Positions 10,464 to 22,065 of a stretch of DNA of 64,000 nucleotides are shown piece by piece (the first letter of the stretch is position 1; every line of letters begins with the position of its first letter). The stretch spans positions 47,048,501-47,112,500 of the forward strand of contig JAMJFZ010000107.1 in NCBI GenBank assembly GCA_026225945.1, written 5' to 3'. The notes beneath the pieces are model-generated. The model did no database searches. It saw nothing but the letters and a program-made list of their open reading frames with translations, and was not told the DNA's origin. The translations under genes were made by a program, and so were the position numbers. This stretch comes from Cricetomys ansorgei (lineage: Eukaryota; Chordata; Mammalia; Rodentia; Nesomyidae).

Positions 10464-10779
10464 TGTAGTACTATGCCTACTGTGGCAGCTCACCAAGGAA
10501 GACATGGAGGCTTATTCATAGGTGCAAGCCCTCCCAGACCTCAGCAGAGGAAACCATCATCCTAGCTAGCACCATACTCACCACTGGAACCCTGAGCATT
10601 TGAGCTCAGGTATTTTTATTGATTCAGAACTCCTCAGGTATAGATCATAAATAATCAAGCATCCCCCACAGGAATCCAACACCTGCAGACAATACAAAAC
10701 ACCAAGACCTAGGTAGACCCTCACCCAACAGTGCACAAAACAGTATTTTAAACACAACTGAAAATAAACTTCTACAACA
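10464..10779 (-). repeat. 3' LTR of mys-like element
   Basis: On the - strand it starts TGTTGTAGAAG and ends ATAGTACTACA, with an AATAAA (reverse complement of TTTATT near 10615) for polyadenylation. The internal block CCAGACCTCAGCAGAGG is shared with the other LTRs. Confidence 0.75.
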
Positions 10780-11148
10780 TTTCCCCTTTTCTGTTTTTTT
10801 TAAAAAAAAAGTTTTACCTTTACAACACAATTTAACACTACATCAGCAAAACCATTTACAAGAAGAAGAATTATGAGATTTCTACTGCACATAACCAAAT
10901 GATACCAAACATCTAACAAGCTTTACACAATATCTTTGGACAGCAGAAAAACATTATCAATGTCCAATTATCTGAAATTCACTCACGATCTTCTGGGTTA
11001 TGTCTCTGGCTCTGTCCTCTGCAGCACATACTGCTTGTCTTTCAGGCTCTGGCTGGCTTCACACCACTGCTGCTGCTGTTCTTGGTGGACATCCCATGGT
11101 ACTGGCATCTTCAAAATGCTGGGGTTTTCTGCTGCAACTGGGATGCAC

Positions 11149-11510
11149 TTTCACCAATAGCCTCTCTTGGGCTCTTTTCATGGTGCCAAGCCTCAACTTC
11201 TATACATGACACCTTCAATCTAGGCCTTCAAGTGCCACTGAGGCTACACATTTGCCAATAGCCTCTCATAGGCTCTCTTCATGGTGCCAAGTCTCAGTTT
11301 CTTCACATGAACCCCTACCATCTGGGCCTTCAACCACTATGAAGGCTATACCTTAACTAATAGTCTTTCCTGAGCTCTCATGCCAAACCTCAACTTCTTT
11401 ACATGACCCCTTTGATCTGGGCCTTCAACTACTACTGAGGCTACACATTTACCAATGGCTCTCCTGGTCTCTCACAGTACCAAGCCTCACCTGTTCTTCA
11501 TGCCTTCAAA
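11149..11510. repeat. Internal tandem repeat, ~97-bp unit, about 3.5 copies
   Basis: Successive copies carry CCAATAGCCTCTC, a CATGGTGCCAAGCCTCA-type block, TTCTTTACATGACCCC and GGGCCTTCAACTACT. Copies differ by scattered substitutions and small deletions. It lies wholly within the mys-like element. Confidence 0.8.
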
Positions 11511-12330
11511 ACCAGTAACCCCTGGGTGACTCTTACAGCACCAAGTTTGGCTGCCAGCATGAGATACAACTTCAGCCAGTTCTGGAAGACAGTTTCTGTA
11601 TGCTGATTCTGAGGAAACACTTTCCAGACTGTAAAATAGAATCTGGTTTGCATGAAAAATAACAGGTCACCTTATCTGCAGGAAAGGTTCCCTCGTGGGT
11701 GGAGTTCTCATCACCATCACTGGTATCTGGACTCTGGACTGCTTGTAGTTGTAGTCAGGTTTGAAGGAAAAAAAAAAAAACTGTTCAGTTTAACTAAGCA
11801 GCTTTTTGGCTGTAAGTGGTAGCAGTTTCCACAACAGCAGGGGGTCCTAGGCCAGTGGGAAGAATTTCTGGCTGAAACATTCTGGTGGCTTGGCACTCTT
11901 TTCCACCACCTCTAAGGGGAAACATACAATCCCTCCCAAAGATCTCAAACACAACATCTTAAGTTTCACACACATACAATACAGCTATCAGAAAACTCGA
12001 TTTGTGAAATAGCACACTACCACCAGCAGCAGGAAGGAGTGTTGACTTCATGATCAGGAACAGCAGTCGAAAACTTGCTTCTTCCCTGCTCCCAGCTGAA
12101 CTCTGTTTTCACCATGAAAATTCATCCAAAACATTTGTCTGAAACATGGCTCTCGTCTAAGAGCTTCTTCATCATTTACAACTCTCTCCTATAGAGCTTT
12201 CCTTTAATTAATACCTTAATCCCTGTCCTCTGGGAACTGTTCTGAGCATACTTTACTAGATTCTGCAAGATCTAGAGTTTCTATTCTTCCTTGTCTCCAC
12301 ATTTGATGAGCAAGATTTCAGGGTGCCTTT

Positions 12331-12622
12331 TGTAGTATATGCTGCTGCTGGGGCAAGGTCGATAAGGAAGCATAATCATAGGTGCAAACCCTTCCAGACC
12401 TCAGCAGAGGGAAGCACTGTCATGGCCAATGGCATACTGGACAGTGGAACCCTGAACATCTGAGCAGATCATAAGCACCTCAGATGCAGATCATAAGCAA
12501 TTAAGCATCCCCCACAGAAATCCAACACTTGCAGAAAATACAAATGCCTAGACCTAGGCAAACCCTCACCCAACAGTACACAAACAATATTTTAAACACA
12601 ACAGATATAAACTCCCACAACA
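12331..12622 (-). repeat. 5' LTR of mys-like element
   Basis: It aligns with the LTR at 10464-10779 through GCAGACCTCAGCAG-like, CCCCCACAGAAATCCAACAC and CCTAGACCTAGGCAAACCCTC blocks. It ends CCCACAACA at 12622. The two LTRs differ substantially, so the insertion is old. Confidence 0.72.
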
Positions 12623-13420
12623 ATATATTTTTAAAGTGTCCCTCAAACTAAAATACCTGCATAATTGATTTTTGTAGGGAAAGAGAAAAAAAGCTGAGAA
12701 GCTGTAAAATTATTTCTTATTTCAAAAAACTTAGCTTGTATATATAAAGCTATGCCTTAAGGAAATGAGCCCATTTGGTATTAGTAATATCTGACTATGC
12801 CAAATAAATGATATGCAGAAAGGACCTTAGTAATTCAGAGTGAGGGGTAGGGCTATATTATCTCAAAAGTGATAGTATCTCTAGGATTTCTATATAGAAT
12901 GAAATAAAGTACAGCCATCTGTAAAAATGTATGTGGGAAACAAAGGGAGAATATTAAGCTACAATGAATTTCAGTTTTCACATTTTAGAAGAAAAATGGA
13001 TCTTGTTTGTTGAAACTCAGGAGTATAACTGCCAGGCTGATGTGGAAAGAAATGGGCTATGCCAGGAATACATTTAGAATAAGCAATGGCCAACACAGAA
13101 ACCAGACTGGTTCAAGTAGAGATTCGTGTGGGGTAAAGCATAAGGAAGGTTTGACAAGGAAAAACTGAGCAACAGGTTGGGTTCAAAGTGTAGAAAGCCT
13201 TAACTACCAATCTGAAGAGTTTGGACTTTGTTCTTCAGGTCATGTGAAACTATTTGAGACTTTGGAAGAAGTTTTGTTGTTTGGTTGTTTCTGAAGTTCT
13301 GGAGAGAGAGCCAGGGCCTTGCAAGTCCTAGGCAAGTGCTATTTTACTGCTATGTCCTCTGTAGAGGAAGATTTAATCCTTTAATCCAGTAACATGGCTG
13401 CCTTAGGATAGAAAGAATGT
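12623..13420. other. Intergenic DNA, nothing assigned
   Basis: AT-rich, with no recognised SINE or gene. Confidence 0.4.
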
Positions 13421-14040
13421 TGGTACATACCTTTAATCCCAGTATTCAGAAGGTAGTGGTGGTGTATGCCTTTAATCCCAGCATTTGGGAGACAGGAAGC
13501 AGAGTTCAGGAGTCAGTGTCAGACAGGAAGTGACTTCTGAGATGAGTCAGAGTGAAGGGGCAGGCAAAGTGATGAATCAGAGGAAGAGTTAGCAGAGTGA
13601 GGACATGCCCAACTCCCATGATATATAGGCTTTCAGCAGAGAAGTCAAAGAGGCAGTATGGAGGAATGAGGCAGAGATAGGGAAAGACACACAGACAATG
13701 AAACAGTCTGACTGAGGATAAGGCAGAGAAGCAGAGAGGCTGACTGAGGTGGGAGTGAGAGCTCACAGAGACACAGAAGCAGTCTGAGGCAGAGACACAG
13801 AGGCAGCACTGCAGAAATCAGTACCAGCCGGGAAGAGTGAGTCAATTTGAAGCTGAGCAGAGCAGTTCAGTAGGAGAAGTTGTGAGAGTCAGTCAGAGTC
13901 TGTCAAAGTTGGAAGAGTTCAGTCAGAAACAGCCAAGTCATACAGTCAGTTTGAACCAGTTAGCTTGGAGAAGAGTTTGAGCCAGAACACCTGTGGGACT
14001 GTCCTAGAGCTAAGAGTGGGTCAAAACATGTTTTGAACCC
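13421..14040. repeat. B1-like duplicated fragments followed by AGTCAG-rich purine sequence
   Basis: Two partial CCTTTAATCCCAG blocks (13432 and 13470) are followed by several hundred bases rich in AGAGGCAG, AGTCAGAGT and GAGTCAGTC. Similar AGTCAG wording recurs at 14600-14660. It looks like a degenerate tandem or LTR-associated repeat whose family I cannot name. Confidence 0.4.
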
Positions 14041-14510
14041 CAGAATTCTCACCCTGAGAATGGAGGAATTTGGCTGTTACCCACTTTCTTAGCCTTTGCA
14101 AAACCCAGCTGAATTCTAAATACTGCCTGCTTCATAGAAAGTCATTGGCAAAGGAATGTGGCCTGGTTGGTGCCTATCTGAAAGCTGTAGTTGGAAGCCT
14201 AGGGCTGAGTCCTTTTTCTGATAAGATGTCGTCCTCTTTTCCCGGTGAGACCACACCTTAGGCAAGACTCTTTTCTAGGACATTGACTCTTAGATGTGAG
14301 CTCCACTTACAAATGGGGCTACTCCAGTATCTCTGTCTTAACCAATGGCCCTCTCCAGGACCCTCCTCTGCCTTTTTCCTGTAAGTGTAACCACCCTTGC
14401 TTCAATAAACTGGGATGTTCCACTGACTACACTCTCCCAAGAATCCTGTTCATTCTCAGCTCACAGATCTCCAATCTAAGACTGATGATGGGTCTGCAGT
14501 AGACGCATGC
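14041..14510 (+). mobile_element. Possible LTR remnant
   Basis: The layout suggests an LTR on the + strand: a TG-starting segment near 14056, CCTTGCTTCAATAAACTGGG (AATAAA at 14404-14409), then a GTTC-rich stretch. I see neither a duplication nor an internal region, so this is weak. Confidence 0.3.
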
Positions 14511-14861
14511 TCTGGCTTCCCTCCTGAGAGCCTGCTGCTGGCTAGCAGAGCTACCTCAAGAGACTGGAAGCTGCTGTGGGTTAATTTTAAACAACGAACA
14601 GTGAGTGACTTGGTCAGTGAATCTCAGAGTTCAGAAGGAGCTAGTCAGAGTGGCTCAGTCAGCAATAGATCGTAAAGGTTTAAACATTCTAGATTGTACG
14701 GAGGCTGAGGCTGAAGCCTTCCAGTTCTAGGCTTAAATGTTTTATGGAGGCCAAAATGTTCCAGGGTCCAGAACTAGGACCAGTAATTAATTTAGATCAA
14801 GGAATAAACTGCTTTTGCCCTGAACTTAATGCTACAGAACCCAGCTCTTGTTTTTCTTTCT

Positions 14862-15031
14862 TCCTTCCTTTCTTTTCTCTCTTTCTCCTTCTTCTTCTCC
14901 TTCTCCTCCTCCTCCTCCTCCTCCCCCTCCTCCTCCTCCTTCTTCTTCTTCCTCTTCTTCTTTTTCTTCTTACTCCTCTCCCCCCTCCTCACCTCCCTTC
15001 TCCTCCTCATTTTCCTCTTCTTCCCCTCCTT
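14862..15031 (+). repeat. Polypyrimidine (TTC/TCC)n tract
   Basis: About 170 bases are almost wholly C and T, with TCC and TTC runs. The same strand gives Ser/Pro/Leu/Phe-rich frames and the opposite one Lys/Glu-rich frames, none of them real genes. Confidence 0.95.
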
Positions 15032-15217
15032 TAATTAATCATCTTTGGAAGACTGGCCTAGAACTTAGGATTCTCCTCTCCCACCTTTTGACTATGGGAA
15101 ATTACAGGCATTGGCTTCCAGACTGAACATAAAATAATTAAGACTTTAACTTAGTGGTCATGTTTAATGCAAACTAGGAAGAGAAGGAGCAATGACAAGA
15201 AATATGGCATCTTGTTT

Positions 15218-15727
15218 TGTCCCGACCCGCGGGATCTTCAACCAGGACCCTAGGAGAAGGCATGGGAATGGTGCGAGAAGTGAAAGGCAGACAATTTGTC
15301 TGGTCAAGCCTTTGATTTATTGAACACATAGTATCAGTATTTATGCAATTTTCGAAGTGGGGAGAAGAGCGGGGAATGTGTAAGCAGGTTGCTATGGTAA
15401 CCTTATCTGGCATGGGACTAGTCTGATCTATCCGGTATTCCTAGGTAGTGTTAAGTTGTCCCAGAGTGAGTGATAAGGAAGTGTGTGGAGCTGTGAGATT
15501 CTCTCTAGGGGTTTCCTGTATAATCTATAAGAGTGGAAACGTGGAATGAGGAAGCAATAAGGACGTGTTAGTTGAGCAGGCAGTTTCCCAGAACTGGGCA
15601 GCTTCCGGCTATCTGACCTTAGTCCAAAACTCTGTTCGTTAAGACCAGAGCAGAAATGGAATCTTTTAAACAAAAGTGGGGTGCCCTATGTTTCAAGCCA
15701 ACGTATCCAGAGGGACCGCTTCCCACA
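15218..15727 (-). mobile_element. Solo LTR (class II-like)
   Basis: On the - strand it runs from TGTGGGAAGCGG to GGGTCGGGACA, about 510 bp. It has a CATAAATA TATA-like box and an AATAAA (in TCAATAAATCAAAGG) upstream of the 3' end, the order of a retroviral LTR. No internal region or second copy is adjacent and no clean duplication is visible, so it is taken as a solo LTR from recombination. It contains the palindromic motif at 15388-15401. Confidence 0.68.
15388..15401. promoter_or_regulatory. X-box-like palindrome within solo LTR
   Basis: GTTGCTATGGTAAC differs at one position from an RFX X-box (GTTGCCATGGNAAC). It lies upstream of the LTR TATA-like box. Confidence 0.45.
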
Positions 15728-16760
15728 GGTTTAGGGAGTAACTGAATGAATACAATTCATAATTTCCTTAAACAAAGTTAGCTGTCATGGTGGGTAAAAT
15801 AATACTTGTTTCTGTTTCTTAATATGTATCCAGTGGTACTTATAATACAACACTTTGTGTTTATATTGTTTGTATTTTAAATATACTTTGTATGTTCACT
15901 AACAACAACAGAAGATTGTCTATAACTGAAGCCTTGCCTTTTGTACTTTGGTACATATTCTCAATTCCTTACAAATTTCATTTATCTTGGTGTTCCTTAT
16001 TTTGTTTTTGTTTCATAACAAAAAAAATCAATTTCCTGCAATAGCTAGTTTAACCTGCAGGTGGTGATAGAATGAAAAGGAAAAAACCTTCAGTGTCCAC
16101 TAGCTCATTTTAATGGAATTTTATGTTTTTATTATGTAATTTATTTTGGTACAATGCAAAAAAATATATAAAATATATGTGATAAGCTAAAATACTAAAA
16201 TCCCTTAGGATTCGTTAAATAACCTAAAATAATCAATTTACTGTGTTTAAGAACTTCCCATTCTTTCCTATAAAATCCCTCCTCTTTGCAAACATAAATA
16301 CTATCCTGAATTGGTTATTATCATTATTTCATTTTCCACATATAATTATGTACCTTCAGGATTAAATATTGTTTCATTTTTTAATTTTCAGGTTTGATAT
16401 AAATGGTATCATACTGAATGTATTCTTATTTGACTTATTTGACTTATTTTGCTTTGTTCATTCAGCATTACCTTTCTGATTTATCCATGTTGATATATAT
16501 AAATGGAAAATCTTAGTAGAATGTAAAAGTAATTCTGAAACATACTTAAAAACTACAACTCAATTTTAAGTTAGCTTAGTGAATAACTTGATGGAAAGAA
16601 GATGTTGGTCATGCCAAGCAAGATACTAATTGAAGACCTCTGACCTAGGTCTTATACTTTCGTTTAGTTTATACACTGTTACTTCTCTGATTCCATCTAT
16701 CTCCAAGTTTCTTCATTATGACACTATCGACATATTGAATTTAACAATTCTTGGTGATGG
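15728..16760. other. AT-rich DNA with an ancient L1 fragment
   Basis: About 16280-16530 reads as the reverse complement of an old mammalian L1 3' region (ATAAATGGTATCATACTG, ATTTATCCATGTTGATATAT). The rest is AT-rich and unassigned. Confidence 0.5.
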
Positions 16761-16764
16761 TTTT

Positions 16765-16975
16765 TGATTTTTTGTTTGCTTGTTTGGAATTGTTTGTGTA
16801 TGCATGCAGGTCAGAGGGCAACTTTTGGAAGTTAGTTCTCTCCTTCCACCACGTGGCTTCTGAGAATGGAACTCAGGTTGTCAGGCTTGGCAGACTGAAT
16901 TGGTTATTGCCATTATTTCACTTTCAGCATGTCAGTATGTATGTTCATGAATACTGAGCTATCTTGCTGACTCAA
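16765..16975 (-). mobile_element. B3-type SINE
   Basis: Reverse-complement landmarks: TGCATGCAGGTCAGAGGGCAA, TTCTCTCCTTCCACCACGTGG, AACTCAGGTTGTCAGGCTTGG and TGAGCTATCTTGCTGAC. About 60 bases unlike B3 interrupt it near 16895-16945. Confidence 0.7.
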
Positions 16976-18579
16976 TAGGTTTTGTTTTATTGTTTTGTTT
17001 TGGGGGCAGGTGGCTATTCTGTATATTGCAGAATATTTGGAAGTACCCCTTGGATTCTACTCACAAAGTACTGAGAACAACTACCTTCCCAGTGGTGAAA
17101 AGCAAAAGTTTTTCTGACTTTGATTATCAAGTATCACCTAGAGCAGAGAAAAAGAGAAGAAAATCACTTCTAGTTGAGGAGCACCATTCTAGTCTCTGCA
17201 CAGAGAAAATCATATTAATTATAATTTTCCTATGTATCTCTTTTGGTAAGAAAAACACTCTGTTAACATATATAATTAAATTAATTAGATGGTTATATCA
17301 GCTAATTAGATCTGATCCACATGTATAATTAATGTTTCCTTTCTCTGTTTCCCTTCTATCAGATTGCTATGGCTTCTCTTATTACTGCCCGGTTCAGCTT
17401 CTTCATCATCAAACTCAAAAATGTCTAACTGCTCTTCTCAAAATGGAATATTAATGTTTATATCAGTTTGGGATACCCACTTATTCATAACTAATTTGTG
17501 TCCATTCTCCTAAAAATTACTCCTCTAATAAATATAATCCCCATAATTCTAATAATTCCAGCCATGTTTGTATTTTGCCTACCTTTGCTTTACTTTTACA
17601 GATTATCCTTGTATGTGTTCTTGGGGTGACGTGTTATATGCCTTCACCTCATCCAACTTATCCATTGCATCCCTGGTCCGGTCTTCAGTAGTGTAATCAT
17701 ATATGAAATGTGCATTTCTTAGAGTCATATTAAAAGGACACAAGTAACAGTAAGTAAAAGGCTATGATAAAAGTAAATTCTTTCCTTGTCTCTAACCATC
17801 CCTACAGTGTGGAATTATGTGTTATAACTAAATTTTTTTATTAAATAGAGAAATACGTGACTTGATGAGAGAGTTAAAAATATGAGAGTAGGCTGATAGT
17901 TTGTTTTCTAAGAAAAACTGTTAAGGGTATGAAGGCGAACCTTTCACTGTTAAAACCTGTTGTTGTTTAAAATAAACTACATGAAATAAGGACTCAAGTT
18001 TGCCACAGTTGTAAGAGAGTAGTTGGGTTTAAAAAATTAAATCCCGTCTAGAAATGTATCTTTTTCTAAATAGATAAATGAAATCTTTAGGTTTGGTGTA
18101 TGCTTTCAAGTAAGTGCCAGGTAGTGAAGGAATATACAATATTGTTGATACTACACTGAACCATATGATAGAAGCTACATTATTTAGGAATAGCTGTGTC
18201 TGCTATTTTCTCCTCTTCCATAGAGAGGCTCCCACACTACATCTTGCTTGTCATGATGAAGACTCTAAACTCAGAGAAATGGTAACACATGCATAAACTC
18301 AGATGAACCAAGTAAGAAGAATTAGAATACTCATTGCCAGAACAGAACTAAATAATTTCCAGGGTTAAAAGCTGAGGATGTTGATGATAGGACTTGCTAC
18401 ACTTGCTCCAAGGGAGCAAACAAGCAGAATTCTAACAATAAATGAGCCAGAATGATGTAGGAGCTGACAAGTTTTCTAGAAAGGCCAGGCATTAAATAAT
18501 TCTGACATCATGAGCCACATCTAACTCTGTGATTATGGAATGAAACTATCTACAGACAATATATAGACGGCTGTGAAGA
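16976..18579. other. Intergenic DNA, nothing assigned
   Basis: AT-rich sequence without a supported gene. The open frame at 16990-17328 is AT-rich and has no recognisable protein. Confidence 0.4.
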
Positions 18580-18760
18580 GACTGTGTCCCAATAAAACCT
18601 TATGGACAATGAAATCTAGGTTTTGCTTTGTTTTTTTAAAATATTTTTACAAGTCACTAATTATTAATCTTCCTTTGATTTTTCCAACCATGTAAAAATA
18701 TAAAAACAGGTTGTAGAGCCCATTTTAGGCCATGAGTGACAGTTTGCTGACTTCTGACAT
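18580..18760 (+). mobile_element. MER20-like hAT transposon fragment
   Basis: CAATAAAACCTTATGGACAAT, AACAGGTTGTAGAGCCCATTT and GTGACAGTTTGCTGACTTCTG follow the 3' half of the eutherian MER20 consensus (AATAAAACTTTATTTACAAA...TAGTTTGCCGACC). Confidence 0.6.
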
Positions 18761-18904
18761 AGAACAATAAATACTTTTAGCTCTTAGATAATTAATAATA
18801 GGTTAAAGTAAAAATATGAATGGAAGTAAATGAAATGTCAGTAATTTATAGAGTAGTTACTTTGTACGAAGTATTTTGAAATAAAGAAAAAAGAATATAA
18901 GCCT

Positions 18905-19040
18905 TAGTGTCACAGAACTTTAATTCCAGCACTTAGGAGGCAGAAACAGGTGAATCTCTGTGAGTTCAAGGCCAACCTGATCTATGTAGTGAGTTCCAGG
19001 ACATCCAGAGCTACATACTGAGACCCTCTCTCAAAAAACA
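18905..19040 (+). mobile_element. B1 SINE
   Basis: TTTAATTCCAGCACTTAGGAGG, GTGAGTTCAAGGCCAACCTG, GTGAGTTCCAGGACATCC and CCTCTCTCAAAAAACA are B1 in sense. Confidence 0.9.
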
Positions 19041-21140
19041 AAATAGAGAAAAGGGGATATAAAATCAAAATAGTGTACAACATTTAGCTTACATCATATA
19101 TTTCCTTAAATATTTTGCTTGCCTCTACTCAAACTTGGTGGAACAGCACATTCCCTCTATGAAGAGTTGTCACACTCAGAAATATAGAAAATGAAAGATA
19201 AAATTTCAGACATTGAGGAAATAGATTACCACCAAAATGGTTCATACTTCTCACAGTTTGCAGGAGTAAAAGAGAAGATGTTGGTGTGAAACGAATTTGA
19301 TGCTTGCCCTTGCACCTCGTAAAGGAGGCAAGTGTTCTAGGTAATTAATCTGTCAAGTGTTTAATAAAAACAAGGAGACATTTTCGTATATACAAAAACC
19401 TGCAGACCTCAGCAGAGGGAATGTCTGGGAGGTGTCATGGCCAAAAGCCATCTTCAACTGCTGATCACACCTGCCCTGTCCTTATGAGTTTAATTCAAAG
19501 CCCCTCCTTCCTGATCCAAAGGTCTACTTGCATGATGAAAGAATTCTTATAGGTTAACCCCTCCACAGCCCTTAGGCAACCGCTTCCCCACCTTTATGGA
19601 GGGGAAGCTCAAGCCCCCCAATGAGAGTGATTCACTCCCATTGTTGCCTGAGACTGGGCTGAGTGCCACAAGACTTCTTCATCAACAACTTTGGAGTGGA
19701 GCTTCAATTACTCTGCTCACGATTTTTGGACAGGAAGAGAAAGCAATCCTTTAATAGAAAGCAGCAACCATTTAGATCTATAAAGCAGGTCTTTTCAGCT
19801 ATAGAAATCACACATCCTGACAGCCCCCCTCAGGCTGCCTGCACAATGATTATCTTTAAAGGTACAGAGGTACACACACACACAGCAATCAGTAAATAGA
19901 ATATCTGGAGATATGTTCAAATATTTCCCAACAGACAAGGAATGCTCAGGAACATATGTGTGTGGATTGATGACTGTGGTCCGATGACTGCAGCAGAAAC
20001 CGACAGTTACAGTGGTACTGTGCCAAATTCACCCCATTCCAAACCCCAGAAAGTCTATGCAATTCCTTAGCCAACAAGAAACTCTTAAATAGTCTGAATT
20101 GAATGAGATTAAGTTTCTCCAAAAACATACAAGGAAGCTTTTAGGAGAAGCGTAAGTTTGTGGCTTGGGAAATATACTTGGTTTACTAACACTGCTCAAA
20201 CATTGGCCACTTGAATGTTCTCAAAGCTTTAAAGTCAAAGTCAAATCTCACTCATTGACACCTTCTACAATCCTTAGAGTTCTTGTTTTTTTCTGTTATT
20301 CCCTGCTTGTGCTGAATTCTTGTGTCTTTTTTTTCACAAGGGTGGCTTCCTTGCTGCTCATTTGGTCTATCCATCATTTCCAAACTCAGTCTCTTTTTTT
20401 TTTTTTTAACCCATTATTTTCTCAGAATACCATGGACACAATGCATCTCTGTACAGAAGATTTTCACCGAAAACTTAGAGCTCACAGTGAAAAGAAGGGA
20501 AAGAACATGTGGAGTTTAAGCTTCAGGAAACATCTCCCAACTGAATGTTCACCATCCTGTTCTTTAATTACCTCTGTCCATGACCTAGAGCTGCTCAGCC
20601 ATTGTCTTGCTCAATTGCCTGTCATCTTCATGGACTCTTTCTTCATACTCTACTCCCTTAGTCTCTTGTTCATGCCTCCCCTTTCTCCCCTTTCTTCCTG
20701 GATTACCCACAAGAATTCCATTCATTTCTTCTGTATTAACGGAATACTTTTGTTCTCTTACTTCCACGTGTAGCGTTTGACAAGCAGACCTACTATGAAA
20801 ATGAGTGCTATCCTTCTGTCGCTACTAATGAGTATGATCCCACCCTGCATGGAATTCTCAGAAATTAATGTCTTCTCTGAATACTGAAATTAACCACATA
20901 AAGCCCTAACAGATCCTGATCAGCAGATACTTTGAGAAGAAACCTCTCTATCACTCTGACATAATGTTCCCCTGAGCCTCAAGAATGAGGCAGAGGACTG
21001 CCAACTGATTCTGTTATTAGGTGCCAATCTTCAGTTCAAGACATAGTAAAAAAGGAGTTAGTATGCCTGCTTTTCTAAATAGGTCCCATTTTTGTTTGTA
21101 TCCATTTGTTTGTTACACCTCCCAGATATGGTCATTTTGA
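19041..21140. other. Intergenic DNA with LTR-like wording near 19395-19650
   Basis: The block GCAGACCTCAGCAGAGGGAA (19402) is shared with the mys-like LTRs, and GTGTCATGGCCAAAAGCCATC follows, so 19395-19650 may be a distant LTR of the same group. The 202-codon open frame at 20165-20773 is T-rich and matches no protein I know. Nothing else is supported. Confidence 0.35.
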
Positions 21141-21149
21141 AAGATATTC

Positions 21150-21385
21150 TCTGACTAGTGATATAGTTCAGTCAATTGAGTATTTGCCTAGCTTGACAAG
21201 GCCCGAGGTTTAATCTCCAGCACTACGTAAAACTATGGAGCACATGCCCAGAAAACATTAGACATAGGGGTGGAGGCAGAAAGATCATTCTACGGCATCC
21301 TACGCTACATGGTGTATTTTGAGGCCAGCCTGGCATACGAGAGACTCTGTTTAAAAATAAACAAACAAAACAAAACAAAAAACAA
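21150..21385 (+). mobile_element. B4 SINE
   Basis: The ID part (ATATAGTTCAGTCAATTGAGT, TTGCCTAGCTTGACAAGGC) is followed by a B1 part (GAGGCCAGCCTGGCATACGAG) and an (AAAC)n tail. Confidence 0.75.
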
Positions 21386-21842
21386 AATTCTGTTCCAAGG
21401 CTATAATTACTCTCTGTAGTAAATACTTCTGGTCTGGCAAGGCCTTTGGGGGAAGAGAGTTAGAGGGGAGAGAGAGAAAGAAAGAGGACAGGGGGCTCTG
21501 GATTCAAGAAACACTACTGCCTCAGTTTCCCAACTAGCTGGGACTGTAGACATGTTCCATGTTTCAGGTCTTAAACATATATATTTTAATTGTTTACTAC
21601 AGCCTAGAAACTTTGTCAGAATAGCTAACTACCCTGATGATTCTACTTCGAGATGCAAAGGATATGTATGTTTTCCAATTAGTTGCATACTATTTTTAAA
21701 AAGCAGACACATCATTATTGAGTAGAATGAAAGCATATGTCATGTGTTCTTCTCATCATCATCGTTTCTACAGTCTTTCCCCACCTGCTTTTCTCCCCCC
21801 ACCCCCAACAGAGACATTTTTAAAAATAGAGATGACCATAGA

Positions 21843-22065
21843 CAATGGTTTTCAGCTGAGGGCTGCGTTGACCCTCAGGGGCCCACTTGGCAACATATGG
21901 GTTCATTTGGGTTGGCCCAACAAGGGAGAAGGGGCAGCCAAGAGGTAGATGCCAGGAATGCTGTTAAATATTCTACCATGCACAAGACAACCACCATGTA
22001 AAGAGCAACAACAATGAATGGTTTAAACCCAAAATATCAACAATACCAAGGTTAAGAATCCGTCA
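21843..22065 (+). mobile_element. MER5A-type hAT transposon
   Basis: CAATGGTTTTCAGCTGAGGG, GGCAACATATGGGTTCATTTGG, GTAGATGCCAGGAATGCTGTT, CCATGCACAAGACAACC and CCAAGGTTAAGAATCC follow the MER5A consensus from end to end. An old eutherian copy. Confidence 0.75.

Larger units (their letters stand above)
10464..12622 (-). mobile_element. Two-LTR mys-like endogenous retroviral element (non-coding)
   Basis: Two related LTRs in the same - strand orientation flank about 1.55 kb of internal DNA with no gag, pol or env frame, so the element is non-autonomous. The outer flanks GTATAT (10458-10463) and ATATAT (12623-12628) match at 5 of 6, consistent with the 6-bp duplication of class II elements. A tandem repeat sits inside at 11149-11510. 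Related LTRs occur at 60467 and 62122. The mys/MYSERV family name is from memory and not certain. Confidence 0.72.

Noticed and set aside
14744..15126. Several overlapping low-complexity frames
   Set aside because: They arise from the polypyrimidine tract.
20165..20773. 202-codon open frame, the longest in the window
   Set aside because: T-rich sequence, no recognisable domain, no splice context, and Phe/Ser/Leu-rich composition typical of non-coding pyrimidine-rich DNA.
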